6,655 bases of DNA from Acidobacteriaceae bacterium (lineage in GTDB: Bacteria; Acidobacteriota; Terriglobia; Terriglobales; Acidobacteriaceae): contig PMOF01000149.1 in NCBI GenBank assembly GCA_003162495.1, positions 1 through 6,655 of the forward strand. Reading direction: 5' to 3'. The notes below the pieces were generated by a model. The model did not search any database, was not told where the DNA came from, and was given only the letters and a program-made list of their open reading frames with translations. The position numbers and the translations under genes were made by a program. This document shows positions 1 through 6,425 of this stretch, piece by piece (the first letter of the stretch is position 1; each line of letters opens with the position of its first letter).

Positions 1-729
1 GGCTACACCAAGAACGGCGGCTACGCGGAATATGCAGTGGCCGATCCGAACTATGTCGCTCATCTGCCCTCCAACGTGGGATTCATTGAAGTGGCGCCGA
101 TCATCTGCGCCGGCGTTACGGTGTACAAGGGTCTGAAGTCCACCAATGCCAAGCCGGGCGACTGGGTTGTCATCTCCGGTGTCGGCGGTCTTGGTCACCT
201 GGCTGTGCAGTATGCCAAAGCGATGGGCTTCCATGTTGCGGCTGTGGATGTCTCCGCAGAGAAGCTCGCGCTTGCCCGCAAGCTCGGCGCAAAGCTCACC
301 GTCAACGCCAGAGAGCAGGACCCCGCAGCCTTCTTCCAAAAGGAGATCGGCGGAGCCAACGCAGTGCTGGTGACGGCTGTCTCTACCGGCGCATTTGCGC
401 AAGCCATTGGCATGACGCGGGCTCGCGGGACCATCGCTCTTAACGGCCTGCCTCCCGGATCGTTCCCACTGCCCATTTTTGAAGTGGTGCTGAAGGCCTT
501 GACCATTCGCGGCTCCATCGTGGGCACACGCCTGGATCTGGCCGAGGCGCTCTCTTTCGCCGGCGAGGGTCTGGTCCACGCCACCACGAAGGCTGAGAAG
601 CTCGAAGACATCAACAATATCTTCAAGCGGATGCACGCCGGCACGATTGATGGCCGCATTGTGCTGGACATCACTGGAAAACATACCGCCAAGTCGGTGA
701 AGGAAGAAGGCGTTCTGGCCCACGTATAA
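1..729 (+). CDS. adhP: Zinc-dependent alcohol dehydrogenase, AdhP type (5' end outside window)
   Basis: Partial gene: codon 1 of the window is already in frame (reads GYTKNGGYAEY) and 242 residues remain before TAA. It is a medium-chain zinc alcohol dehydrogenase that interconverts primary alcohols and aldehydes with NAD(H) in the cytoplasm. Visible in the window are the ICAGVT block (Cys at window residue 36, by family knowledge a catalytic-zinc ligand), the Rossmann motif GVGGLG at residues 60-65, and an acidic residue closing strand 2 (D83 in AVDVS), which favours NAD over NADP. The later VTAVSTGAF, GLPPGSF and GSIVGTRLDL segments match the E. coli AdhP pattern closely, from memory. The first catalytic Cys and the four-Cys structural zinc site would lie upstream and cannot be checked. 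The C-terminus runs about 20 residues past the usual GRIVLDI end. A strong hairpin follows, so the gene probably ends its transcript here. Family is sure; true substrate is not known. Confidence 0.93.
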   Translation, partial: GYTKNGGYAEYAVADPNYVAHLPSNVGFIEVAPIICAGVTVYKGLKSTNAKPGDWVVISGVGGLGHLAVQYAKAMGFHVAAVDVSAEKLALARKLGAKLTVNAREQDPAAFFQKEIGGANAVLVTAVSTGAFAQAIGMTRARGTIALNGLPPGSFPLPIFEVVLKALTIRGSIVGTRLDLAEALSFAGEGLVHATTKAEKLEDINNIFKRMHAGTIDGRIVLDITGKHTAKSVKEEGVLAHV

Positions 730-757
730 GTTTCCTGCACCAGGTGAACCGCCCATG

Positions 758-784
758 AATGCCCGGACACTGAGTCCGGGCATT
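758..784 (+). terminator. Hairpin terminator after the alcohol dehydrogenase
   Basis: Perfect inverted repeat: AATGCCCGGAC (758-768) pairs with GTCCGGGCATT (774-784), an 11-bp GC-rich stem with a 5-base loop (ACTGA). It begins 28 bases after the adh stop codon. The T-run after it is short (TTT at 783-785), so it is a weak rho-independent terminator or an mRNA 3'-end stabilising stem. It separates adh from the ferredoxin reductase gene. Confidence 0.65.
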
Positions 785-814
785 TATGGATCATTCAAGC
801 CGCGGCTCGGCAAA

Positions 815-844
815 GAGCTATGGCCAGGAGCTATGGCCAGGAGC
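815..844 (+). repeat. Tandem 13-bp direct repeat
   Basis: GAGCTATGGCCAG occurs at 815-827 and again immediately at 828-840, followed by a third partial copy GAGC (841-844). It lies in the gap between the adh terminator and the ferredoxin reductase start, about 110 bases upstream of that start. It could be a slippage duplication or a pair of tandem operator sites. A 13-base period is not close to a helical turn multiple, so replication slippage is the simpler reading. Confidence 0.8.
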
Positions 845-942
845 AACTGAATATTACGGACACGTTTCTGCATCTAACGCATGGGTTCCCCACGTGGAGA
901 GCGAGACGGCCCGCCGGGGTGCAGCAATTTTGGAATCGTTAC

Positions 943-948
943 AGGAGG
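943..948 (+). promoter_or_regulatory. Ribosome binding site that fixes a TTG start
   Basis: AGGAGG, a full consensus Shine-Dalgarno, ends 4 bases before the TTG at 953. The upstream in-frame ATG at 881 has no comparable site and would add 24 residues lacking any family resemblance ahead of the FAD motif. The site therefore selects TTG 953 as the start. Confidence 0.8.
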
Positions 949-952
949 AGTT

Positions 953-2395
953 TTGAAGAGCGTATTCGTAGTGGGAGCCGGTCCCGCCGGACTGTTCGCC
1001 GCACAGAAGATAGCCTTGGCGGGGCATGAGGTTTTCCTTTTCAATCGAGATATTAAACCGGGTGGACTTGCCGAGTATGGAATTTACCCGGTGAAGACGA
1101 CCATGAAGGCCGGCTTGCGCAAGCAGTTTTCCCGGGTGCTTTCGCTCCCCAATCTTCACTACTTCGGCAACGTGAAGATCGGCTCCGCATACGACGTTAC
1201 GCTGGACGAACTCAAGGCGCTGGCGCCATCGGCACTGGTGGTTACGTCCGGAGCGCAGGGCTATAACAAGCTCAATCTTTCCGGTGAGAACGCCAAGGGA
1301 GTTTATTCCGCCAAAGACTTCGTCTATCACTACAATCAACTGCCTCCTTACGCGTCAGAGGACTTCTCCACCGGCAAACGCATCGCCGTGGTGGGAATGG
1401 GAAACGTGGCGGCCGATATCATGCGATGGCTGCTCGAGGATAGCCCGGGTCGGCGAACTGAAGAGGTCATCGTGGTGGCTCGCCGCGGACCGTACGAAGC
1501 CAAGTTCGATCGGAAGGAACTTGGCCACGTTGAAGGTCACATGGATCGCGACGAATTTATTCAGGAGCTGGATCGCGTGAAAGCGCGTTGCGTTGCCTGC
1601 GATCAGGATGTGTCGGTGGAGAAGATCGGCGATGCGACGTTTCCTGGCATGCGGAAGGACGATCTTGTCCAGGCCGCGCCGAAGCTTACCTTCCGCTTTC
1701 TCTGCTCGCCTAAAGAGATCGTCGTGGGACCGGATGGCAGAATCAGGCAGTTAGTGGTGACGGAAAACGATCTGGTGTTGCGCGGCGACGGCACTACAGC
1801 AGCGAAGGCTACCGATACGACAGCCGTTCTGGATGTGGACACCTTGATCTTCGCCATCGGAGACAAACAGGATCCGGGACTGGGAATGCCGATGGGGCCG
1901 GATGGCTATGCCACAAAGCCAATTTTCGAGTCGCCGTCGGAGCCGGTGCCATCAGAGCCTGTGTACGAGATGTGGGATCCGAGCACCAGCAAAGCGCTTG
2001 ATGGATATTATGTTGCGGGCTGGGCCAGGCGCGCCAGCACAGGATTGGTCGGCATCGCGCGCCATGATGGCGAAAACGCCGCGGGCAAGGTCATTGAGTA
2101 TCTCAAGACCGTTCCCGAAAAGGACTCGCTTCATGCCTTCGAGATAGAAGCTTTGCTTGAGAGCAAGGGTCTCCACCCAGTGAACAAGAGCGATCTGCTC
2201 ATTCTCGCACGCGTTGAAGAGCGCGAAGCGAGGGCGCGGGACCTGGTTAGCTTCAAGTACTCTGACAACAGCGAAATGCTGAGCGCCATCGCGCAGGAAA
2301 AGGCGGCATCGGCGGCCCATGTGTCTCTGGCCGCGAGACAGCCTTCGTCAGCACCGGCGACGGAGTCTCTCGGAGCGCCTTTGACAAAGCGTTGA
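953..2395 (+). CDS. FAD-dependent NADPH:ferredoxin (adrenodoxin-type) reductase, FprA-like
   Basis: 480 residues from a TTG start; an ATG at 881 is in frame but is rejected because AGGAGG precedes the TTG and the FAD-binding strand begins right after it. The family moves electrons between NADPH and ferredoxin through FAD in the cytoplasm. The FAD Rossmann motif GAGPAG is at residues 8-13, followed by the PGGLAEYGIYP block (adrenodoxin reductases read PGGLVRFGVAP). The NADPH fold has GMGNVA at 148-153, and ARRGPYEAKF, with Arg177-Arg178 matching the family's 2'-phosphate-contacting arginines. The second FAD contact YVAGWARR sits around 354-360. The protein is slightly longer than FprA (about 450): residues near 400-445 form a charged helical region and 446-480 an Ala/Ser/Pro-rich tail. 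No iron-sulfur or ferredoxin domain is fused and no ferredoxin gene lies nearby, so the redox partner is unknown. GltD-like oxidoreductase is the alternative, less likely because the ARRGP and GWARR blocks are adrenodoxin-reductase features. It converges on the ThuA-like gene. Confidence 0.88.
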   Translation: MKSVFVVGAGPAGLFAAQKIALAGHEVFLFNRDIKPGGLAEYGIYPVKTTMKAGLRKQFSRVLSLPNLHYFGNVKIGSAYDVTLDELKALAPSALVVTSGAQGYNKLNLSGENAKGVYSAKDFVYHYNQLPPYASEDFSTGKRIAVVGMGNVAADIMRWLLEDSPGRRTEEVIVVARRGPYEAKFDRKELGHVEGHMDRDEFIQELDRVKARCVACDQDVSVEKIGDATFPGMRKDDLVQAAPKLTFRFLCSPKEIVVGPDGRIRQLVVTENDLVLRGDGTTAAKATDTTAVLDVDTLIFAIGDKQDPGLGMPMGPDGYATKPIFESPSEPVPSEPVYEMWDPSTSKALDGYYVAGWARRASTGLVGIARHDGENAAGKVIEYLKTVPEKDSLHAFEIEALLESKGLHPVNKSDLLILARVEEREARARDLVSFKYSDNSEMLSAIAQEKAASAAHVSLAARQPSSAPATESLGAPLTKR

Positions 2396-2415
2396 AGCAT
2401 GCTGCCGCTCCTGGC

Positions 2416-3306
2416 TCAACGGACCGGAGCGGGCGCAACAGGTCGAGGGTGAGAGGCAGTGCTCCCCTCGCTCATGCCAAGCGCCCACTTGATCGCTTCG
2501 AAGTACATGGTGCGGATGTCGGGATCATCCCAGGACTCTTCAGTGTGGCCAAGCGTGGAGTAGAAGACGCGGCCTTTGCCGTAGAGCTTGCTCCAGGCCA
2601 CGGGAAAGTCGTGGTCAGCCCGGTGGATGCGCGGATTATCGGCATAGTCGAGCTGGGCCGGATCGAGGCTGAGCAGCACGTTTACCTTGTCCCGCGACCA
2701 GGACTTCGGTTGATAGATCTCGTCGTATTTAACGAATGCATGCGGCAAGTGGCGCACGGCTGGAAAATCAGGGTCTTCGTTGACGATGGGCGCATTGAAG
2801 GTCATCCAGGGATGCTGGTCGAACCAGCCGCCGATCATCTCTCCATACTCCGGCCAGGTGTAATTTGTATCAAGCGCGGCGTGAATTCCAACAAAACCCT
2901 TGCCGTCTTCCCGGATAAAGGAAAGCATGTCCTGCTTTTGGCCGGCGTCCATATCCAGTTCGCCGGTGGTGCTGGCAAACACAAGAACGTCAAAATAGTT
3001 GAGATTCTTCGCGTTGTTTTTCAGTTCCTTCTTGGTGAGCGACTCGGTGTCCGTGCGCATGGTGGTGTCCCACAATCCGCTCTGCTTGCCCATGTTGTAA
3101 ATGGCAGCCATGGCCGAGGAGACGGAGTCGTGCTCAAAGCCCCTGGTCTGGCCAATCACCAGCAAATGTTTCAGGTGGATCTGTTTGACGTGGGGCGGAG
3201 GCGGCAACTCATTGCTGGCGGCAGCCTGCCCAAAGGCGCGGTTGCTTTGCCCGAGGATGGCCAGACCGACCAGGGCCGGAAAGAGAAAGTTTGTGAATGC
3301 GCGCAA
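2416..3306 (-). CDS. Exported ThuA-like domain protein
   Basis: 296 residues, minus strand, starting at TTG (complement of 3304-3306) behind a strong Shine-Dalgarno. Residues 1-26 form a Sec signal peptide (hydrophobic FLFPALVGLAILG, likely cut after AFG), so the protein is exported. The rest is one ThuA-like domain (class I glutamine-amidotransferase-like fold, first named from trehalose utilisation): GFEHDSV at 56-62, GFVGIHAALDT at 137-147, GGWFDQHPW at 159-167, DEIY at 195-198, HDFPVAW at 232-238 and GKGRVFYSTLGHT at 243-255. The tail after about residue 280 is Pro/Ala-rich. There is no cysteine anywhere in the protein, so an amidotransferase-type thiol nucleophile is impossible. Several conserved His, Asp and Glu residues could bind metal or sugar. 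ThuA-like proteins are linked to carbohydrate metabolism, but the reaction of most members is not established and I infer none. It converges with the ferredoxin reductase (20-bp gap) and diverges from the lipid kinase. Confidence 0.9.
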   Translation of the reverse strand: MRAFTNFLFPALVGLAILGQSNRAFGQAAASNELPPPPHVKQIHLKHLLVIGQTRGFEHDSVSSAMAAIYNMGKQSGLWDTTMRTDTESLTKKELKNNAKNLNYFDVLVFASTTGELDMDAGQKQDMLSFIREDGKGFVGIHAALDTNYTWPEYGEMIGGWFDQHPWMTFNAPIVNEDPDFPAVRHLPHAFVKYDEIYQPKSWSRDKVNVLLSLDPAQLDYADNPRIHRADHDFPVAWSKLYGKGRVFYSTLGHTEESWDDPDIRTMYFEAIKWALGMSEGSTASHPRPVAPAPVR

Positions 3307-3311
3307 GGGGT

Positions 3312-3318
3312 CTCCTTT
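3312..3318 (-). promoter_or_regulatory. Ribosome binding site for the ThuA-like gene
   Basis: On the minus strand AAAGGAG (complement of 3312-3318) lies 5 bases ahead of the TTG start at 3306. It is what supports TTG as the initiation codon; the hydrophobic signal peptide begins a few residues later, which agrees. Confidence 0.8.
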
Positions 3319-3727
3319 GTGCTTTGCGTTAAACGGTCAACCGCGACGCATACCAGCGCCCGGAGATCCGTGCCGCCCGTCCTGCATGGTTCCGCGCCCT
3401 CATTGAGCGCTTCGATCGAGATGAAAGATGGCTCCCGGACCGATGGGGCCTGCATTGAGGTTCGGAACAAAGTCTATCGGAAGCGGGCATGAAGCGTCAC
3501 GGTTCCGTCAATTCCCACCCTCGAGACGTGGGACGATCGTTGGCTGGATTTGCAGCTCATCCTTCTCGAATTAGATTTTGCCGGGATGCTGCACGTGGGC
3601 CGGAACGAGGCCGGAGAAATTGCGGGCGTCTGTGCATCCATGGGTCAGTTGCGACATGCGAGAATAACAGGGAACTCCCGTGGGCGCTCCGAAAAGAGCC
3701 CAGTGGGCTTTCCCGGTGGAATTGGTG
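3319..3727. other. Divergent intergenic region, no gene recognised
   Basis: About 410 bases between the divergent ThuA-like gene and the lipid kinase. It must hold the 5' regions of both. I see no tRNA, riboswitch fold, repeat array or convincing -35/-10 pair. Plus frame 1 is open from 3493 into the kinase gene and reads ETWDDRWLDLQLILLELDF in its early part, but its third-position bias looks weak, no family is recognised and no good ribosome site precedes it. The minus strand gives only short Arg/Ser-rich frames. A small inverted repeat, TCCCAC (3513-3518) and GTGGGA (3528-3533), is too weak to call as a terminator. Confidence 0.5.
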
Positions 3728-4774
3728 ATGGACCGCGTCGCGCTGATCTACAATCCGGCTTCAGGTCAGGATTCCCCAAAGCGGAGGGCGGTGATTGACG
3801 ATGCGCTTGCCGTGCTTCGCTCCGCGGGCGTTCACGCCGATGCTTTTGAGACCAATGCGCCGGGGAGAGCGGGAGCTCTGGCACTGGCGGCGGTTGGCCT
3901 GGGCTACGACACCATCCTGGCGTGCGGCGGCGATGGCACCGTGCATGAAATTATGCAGGGATTGGTGGGGACGCAGATGGCGCTGGGGGTGGTGCCGCTG
4001 GGCACGGCCAATGCGCTGGCGGCGGATCTCGGGCTGGGCCCAACGCCGGCCGGAGCAATCGAGAAGCTGCTTGCCGCGACGCCGGTACGCGTGCCCGTGG
4101 GCCAGATTTTTTACCGCGACAGCGAGGGAGTTTCGCGCTCGCGCTATTTCACCGTAGCCGCGGGGGTGGGCGCGGACGCGCTGTTCATGTCCCGGCTTGA
4201 CGCCCGACTGAAGCGGCGGTTTGGGTATGTCTTGTATATGGTGCAGGGCCTGCGGGTATGGGCGACGCACTCGTTTCCGCTCTTCAACGTGGCTTTTGTG
4301 GATCGCTTGAGTCGCAAGACACGCAAGGAAGATGTGTCGCAGCTGCTGGCCGTGCGCATTGGCGATTTTGGCGGTGTGCTGCATAAGCTGGCGCCCGGCG
4401 CCTCACTGCATAAGGACAGCCTTTCTTTGCTGGCCTTCAAGACGCGCAGCCGCGTGCACTACATGCTGTTTGTGCTGGCCGTTCTGTTTGGGCGGCAAAC
4501 CTTTGCCCGCGAGGTTGAATTGCTGGACGCCATTTCAGTAGAGTGCGGCGCTCGCGAAGGCTCCGCGGAACAGGTGTTCGTGGAGGCAGATGGGGAATTG
4601 CTCGGCTCGTTGCCGGTGCGAATCGAAATCGTTCCTCAGGCGCTGACCCTGTTGATTCCGCAGAGTGCCGGCGTGAATGGCCACCCGGCGCAGGATGGCC
4701 TTGATAGGCGCGGGTCATTAGAAGCAGGCGCTTCAACCGCGGAGCCGGAACCGCTGATGCCAGTGCGCAAATAA
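3728..4774 (+). CDS. Diacylglycerol kinase-family lipid kinase (YegS/DgkB-like)
   Basis: 348 residues. The family phosphorylates a lipid hydroxyl (diacylglycerol, sphingosine or related) with ATP at the inner face of the membrane. NPASG at residues 9-13, GGDGTVHE at 67-74 and PLGTAN at 90-95 are the nucleotide-binding and catalytic signatures in their normal order and spacing. DGE at 288-290 in the C-terminal beta domain is the other conserved site. A 37-residue Gly/Ala/Glu/Pro-rich tail after about 311 is probably disordered. I chose ATG 3728 because the family begins with a strand leading directly into NPxSG, and GGTGGA at 3715-3720 lies 7 bases upstream. GTG 3680 (with AGGGA before it), GTG 3716, TTG 3722 and GTG 3725 are in-frame alternatives; GTG 3680 would add 16 residues without family resemblance. 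NAD kinase is excluded by the PLGTAN block and the C-terminal half. The lipid substrate is unknown. It is the first gene of a plus-strand run. Confidence 0.9.
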   Translation: MDRVALIYNPASGQDSPKRRAVIDDALAVLRSAGVHADAFETNAPGRAGALALAAVGLGYDTILACGGDGTVHEIMQGLVGTQMALGVVPLGTANALAADLGLGPTPAGAIEKLLAATPVRVPVGQIFYRDSEGVSRSRYFTVAAGVGADALFMSRLDARLKRRFGYVLYMVQGLRVWATHSFPLFNVAFVDRLSRKTRKEDVSQLLAVRIGDFGGVLHKLAPGASLHKDSLSLLAFKTRSRVHYMLFVLAVLFGRQTFAREVELLDAISVECGAREGSAEQVFVEADGELLGSLPVRIEIVPQALTLLIPQSAGVNGHPAQDGLDRRGSLEAGASTAEPEPLMPVRK

Positions 4775-4848
4775 CGGCTGGACTCGATTTGCACGATCGA
4801 GCCTTGGGCTGCAATCATCGCTGCGAACTTTTTGACGGAGGGACGTGG

Positions 4849-5796
4849 ATGATGAACAAACGCGCATTTATTTTTCTGGCGACGGCAATGGCATTTTCCG
4901 CGAGCGCCGTGGCACAACTTTCCGGCTGGCCGCCCGCGCCGGGACATCTCACTTTGCAGGTTTGGCCCGGAAGTGCGCCGGGAGCTGCGACCAATCCGCC
5001 TGCTGAGACTGACACGACCACGGCCAAAGACAACCTGATTGCGGGCAAGCCTCTGGTGCGCCTGGGGAACGTGTCCGTGCCGACGCTCACGCTCTACTCG
5101 CCCCAACCCGACAAAAATACAGGCGCGGCCGTAGTGGTGTTTCCCGGAGGTGGTTACAACATCCTGGCTATCGATCTGGAAGGCACCGAGGTTTGCGACT
5201 GGCTCAACGCGGACGGCATCACCTGCGTGCTGCTCAAATATCGCGTGCCTAATACCGGGCCTTATCCCAAGTCCGCAGCAGCCCTGCAGGATGCACAGCG
5301 CTCGCTCGGTCTGGTTCGTCAGCACGCGGCTGAGTGGCACATCGATCCCAACCGCATCGGCGTGCTTGGCTTCTCAGCGGGAGCGCATCTGGCTGCCGCT
5401 CTTAGTACCCATTTCGACAAGCGCCTTTACGACCCAATCGACGGCGCGGACCCATTGAGTTGCCGGCCGGATTTTGCCGTGGTAGTTTATCCCGGCTACC
5501 TGGCGCTGGCGGAAAAAAACTTTGAGCCTAACCCGGAGATCAATCCCACGGGGAACACACCGCCCACCTTCATCGTGCAGGCCGAGGACGATCCGGTGCA
5601 TGTGGAGAACGCCGTCGTGTACTTTCTTGCGCTCAAGAATGCCAAGGTGCCGGCGGAGCTGCACATTTATTCCCAGGGCGGCCACGGTTACGGTTTGCGC
5701 CGCACCGCGCTGCCGGTGACCACCTGGCCGCAAAGCGTGGAAATCTGGCTGCACACGATCAAGGAGCTGCCGGGCAACGTGCCGTCAGCGCCTTAG
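4849..5796 (+). CDS. Exported alpha/beta hydrolase, acetyl-xylan-esterase-like
   Basis: 315 residues. GGAGGG at 4837-4842 lies 6 bases before ATG 4849; ATG 4852 is equally possible and shortens it by one residue. A Sec signal peptide (RAFIFLATAMAFSAS, likely cut after AVA at about residue 21) exports it. The mature protein is an alpha/beta hydrolase with a full catalytic set: oxyanion loop FPGGGY (98-103), nucleophile elbow GFSAG with Ser176, acid DDPVHV with Asp248 (Asp247 possible) and His279 in GGHGYGL. The GGxGHGYGL-type histidine loop and the LTLQVWPGSAPGA beginning resemble proteins annotated as acetyl xylan esterase or xylanase-associated esterase, so removal of acetyl or feruloyl groups from plant polysaccharide is the likely job. 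That substrate is inferred; no carbohydrate-binding module or xylanase gene is next to it. It follows the lipid kinase by 74 bases and precedes mogA by 11, so co-transcription is plausible. Confidence 0.88.
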   Translation: MMNKRAFIFLATAMAFSASAVAQLSGWPPAPGHLTLQVWPGSAPGAATNPPAETDTTTAKDNLIAGKPLVRLGNVSVPTLTLYSPQPDKNTGAAVVVFPGGGYNILAIDLEGTEVCDWLNADGITCVLLKYRVPNTGPYPKSAAALQDAQRSLGLVRQHAAEWHIDPNRIGVLGFSAGAHLAAALSTHFDKRLYDPIDGADPLSCRPDFAVVVYPGYLALAEKNFEPNPEINPTGNTPPTFIVQAEDDPVHVENAVVYFLALKNAKVPAELHIYSQGGHGYGLRRTALPVTTWPQSVEIWLHTIKELPGNVPSAP

Positions 5797-5800
5797 ACAC

Positions 5801-5806
5801 TACAAT
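5801..5806 (+). promoter_or_regulatory. Possible -10 box next to the mogA start
   Basis: TACAAT matches the sigma-70 TATAAT consensus at five of six positions. Its end is one base before ATG 5808 and seven bases before ATG 5814, the usual distance to a transcription start. No recognisable -35 box lies 16-18 bases upstream (the bases there read about CGTGCC). It may be chance. Confidence 0.3.
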
Positions 5807-5807
5807 C

Positions 5808-6293
5808 ATGCCTATGCTTGTTGCAGTTCTTACGGTTTCCGACCGGTGCTCGCAGGGCCTGCTTGAAGACACGGCGGGTCCGGCGGTGGTTGCGCTGCTG
5901 AGGCAGCAATGGAGCAGCGCCGAGGTTTGGATGGGGCTGGTTGCGGATGAGGAAGACGCGATTGCAGCCAGGCTCGAGCAGTTGAGCGGGCAGGGCGCAG
6001 CTTTAGTGCTTACCGTGGGCGGCACCGGGCTGGGCCCGCGCGACCGCACGCCGGAGGCTACTCTGCGGGTGATCGATCGCGAAGCTCCGGGGCTGGCCGA
6101 AGCGATGCGATTCAATGGTGCGCAACGTAATCCTTTTGCATGGTTATCCCGGGGAGTGGCGGGCCTGAAAGGAAGCACCTTGATTGTCAACCTGCCCGGC
6201 AGCCGCCGAGGCGCGGAGGAGAGCCTGGCTTCCATCATGACTCTCGTCAAGCATGGGCTAGAGGTGGTCGAGGGCGGGCAGACGCATCCCTAG
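5808..6293 (+). CDS. mogA: Molybdopterin adenylyltransferase, MogA/Cnx1G type
   Basis: 161 residues, a single-domain MoCF-fold protein of normal length. The family adenylates molybdopterin with ATP, the step that prepares the cofactor for molybdate insertion in the cytoplasm. Visible are the TVSDRCSQG N-terminal strand and turn (residues 9-17), D-x-AGP at 21-25, TVGGTGLGPRDRTPEAT from residue 69 with Asp79 in the position of the essential aspartate, APGLAEAMR, and the C-terminal LSRGVAGLKGSTLIVNLPGS block. The GPRDRTPEAT and NPFAWLSR segments match Mog and plant Cnx1G better than MoaB, which reads GLTEGDQAPEAL there. ATG 5808 gives the longest form; ATG 5814 gives MLVAVLTVSD and fits the domain equally well. 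Neither has a clear Shine-Dalgarno, which is unusual in this window. It lies 11 bases after the esterase stop. No other molybdenum-cofactor gene is present here. Confidence 0.9.
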   Translation: MPMLVAVLTVSDRCSQGLLEDTAGPAVVALLRQQWSSAEVWMGLVADEEDAIAARLEQLSGQGAALVLTVGGTGLGPRDRTPEATLRVIDREAPGLAEAMRFNGAQRNPFAWLSRGVAGLKGSTLIVNLPGSRRGAEESLASIMTLVKHGLEVVEGGQTHP

Positions 6294-6414
6294 CGGCAAA
6301 TTACCCATCAATCGCGTAGCATGGACATTCACCATCGCGCGGGCAGCGATTCTGCGGGACTGCTTTCCACCCTGCGGAACCGCACGCGGTACGCGCGCGT
6401 ATCTGAAGCAGCAC
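6294..6414. other. Gap between mogA and the P460-like gene
   Basis: About 120 bases with no gene. It contains a GC-rich patch with small overlapping inverted repeats: GCGG-AA-CCGC at 6374-6383 and the perfect palindrome ACGCGCGCGT at 6391-6400. No T-run follows, so I do not call a terminator, and no clear promoter pair is seen. The downstream gene probably has its own promoter here because the gap is much larger than the preceding ones. Confidence 0.4.
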
Positions 6415-6425
6415 AGGAGCTCCCA

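Noticed and set aside
195..794. 199-codon minus-strand frame opposite the alcohol dehydrogenase
   Set aside because: Antisense shadow with Ser/Ala/Arg-rich sequence and no recognisable domain; it also runs through the terminator hairpin.
2396..2418. Palindrome AGCATGCT in the convergent gap between the reductase and the ThuA-like gene
   Set aside because: An 8-bp perfect palindrome with no loop and no T-run cannot form a useful terminator hairpin. The gap is only 20 bases.
2392..3492. 366-codon open frame on the plus strand across the ThuA-like gene
   Set aside because: It is antisense to a gene with a clear signal peptide and complete family motifs. Its product matches no family I recognise, and its openness follows from codon bias of the real strand.
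4783..4801. Hairpin CTCGAT / ATCGAG between the lipid kinase and the esterase
   Set aside because: Only a 6-bp stem with a 7-base loop and no T-run directly after it; too weak to call a terminator.
4636..5340. 234-codon minus-strand frame spanning the kinase end and esterase start
   Set aside because: It overlaps two well-supported genes on the other strand and shows no family motif.
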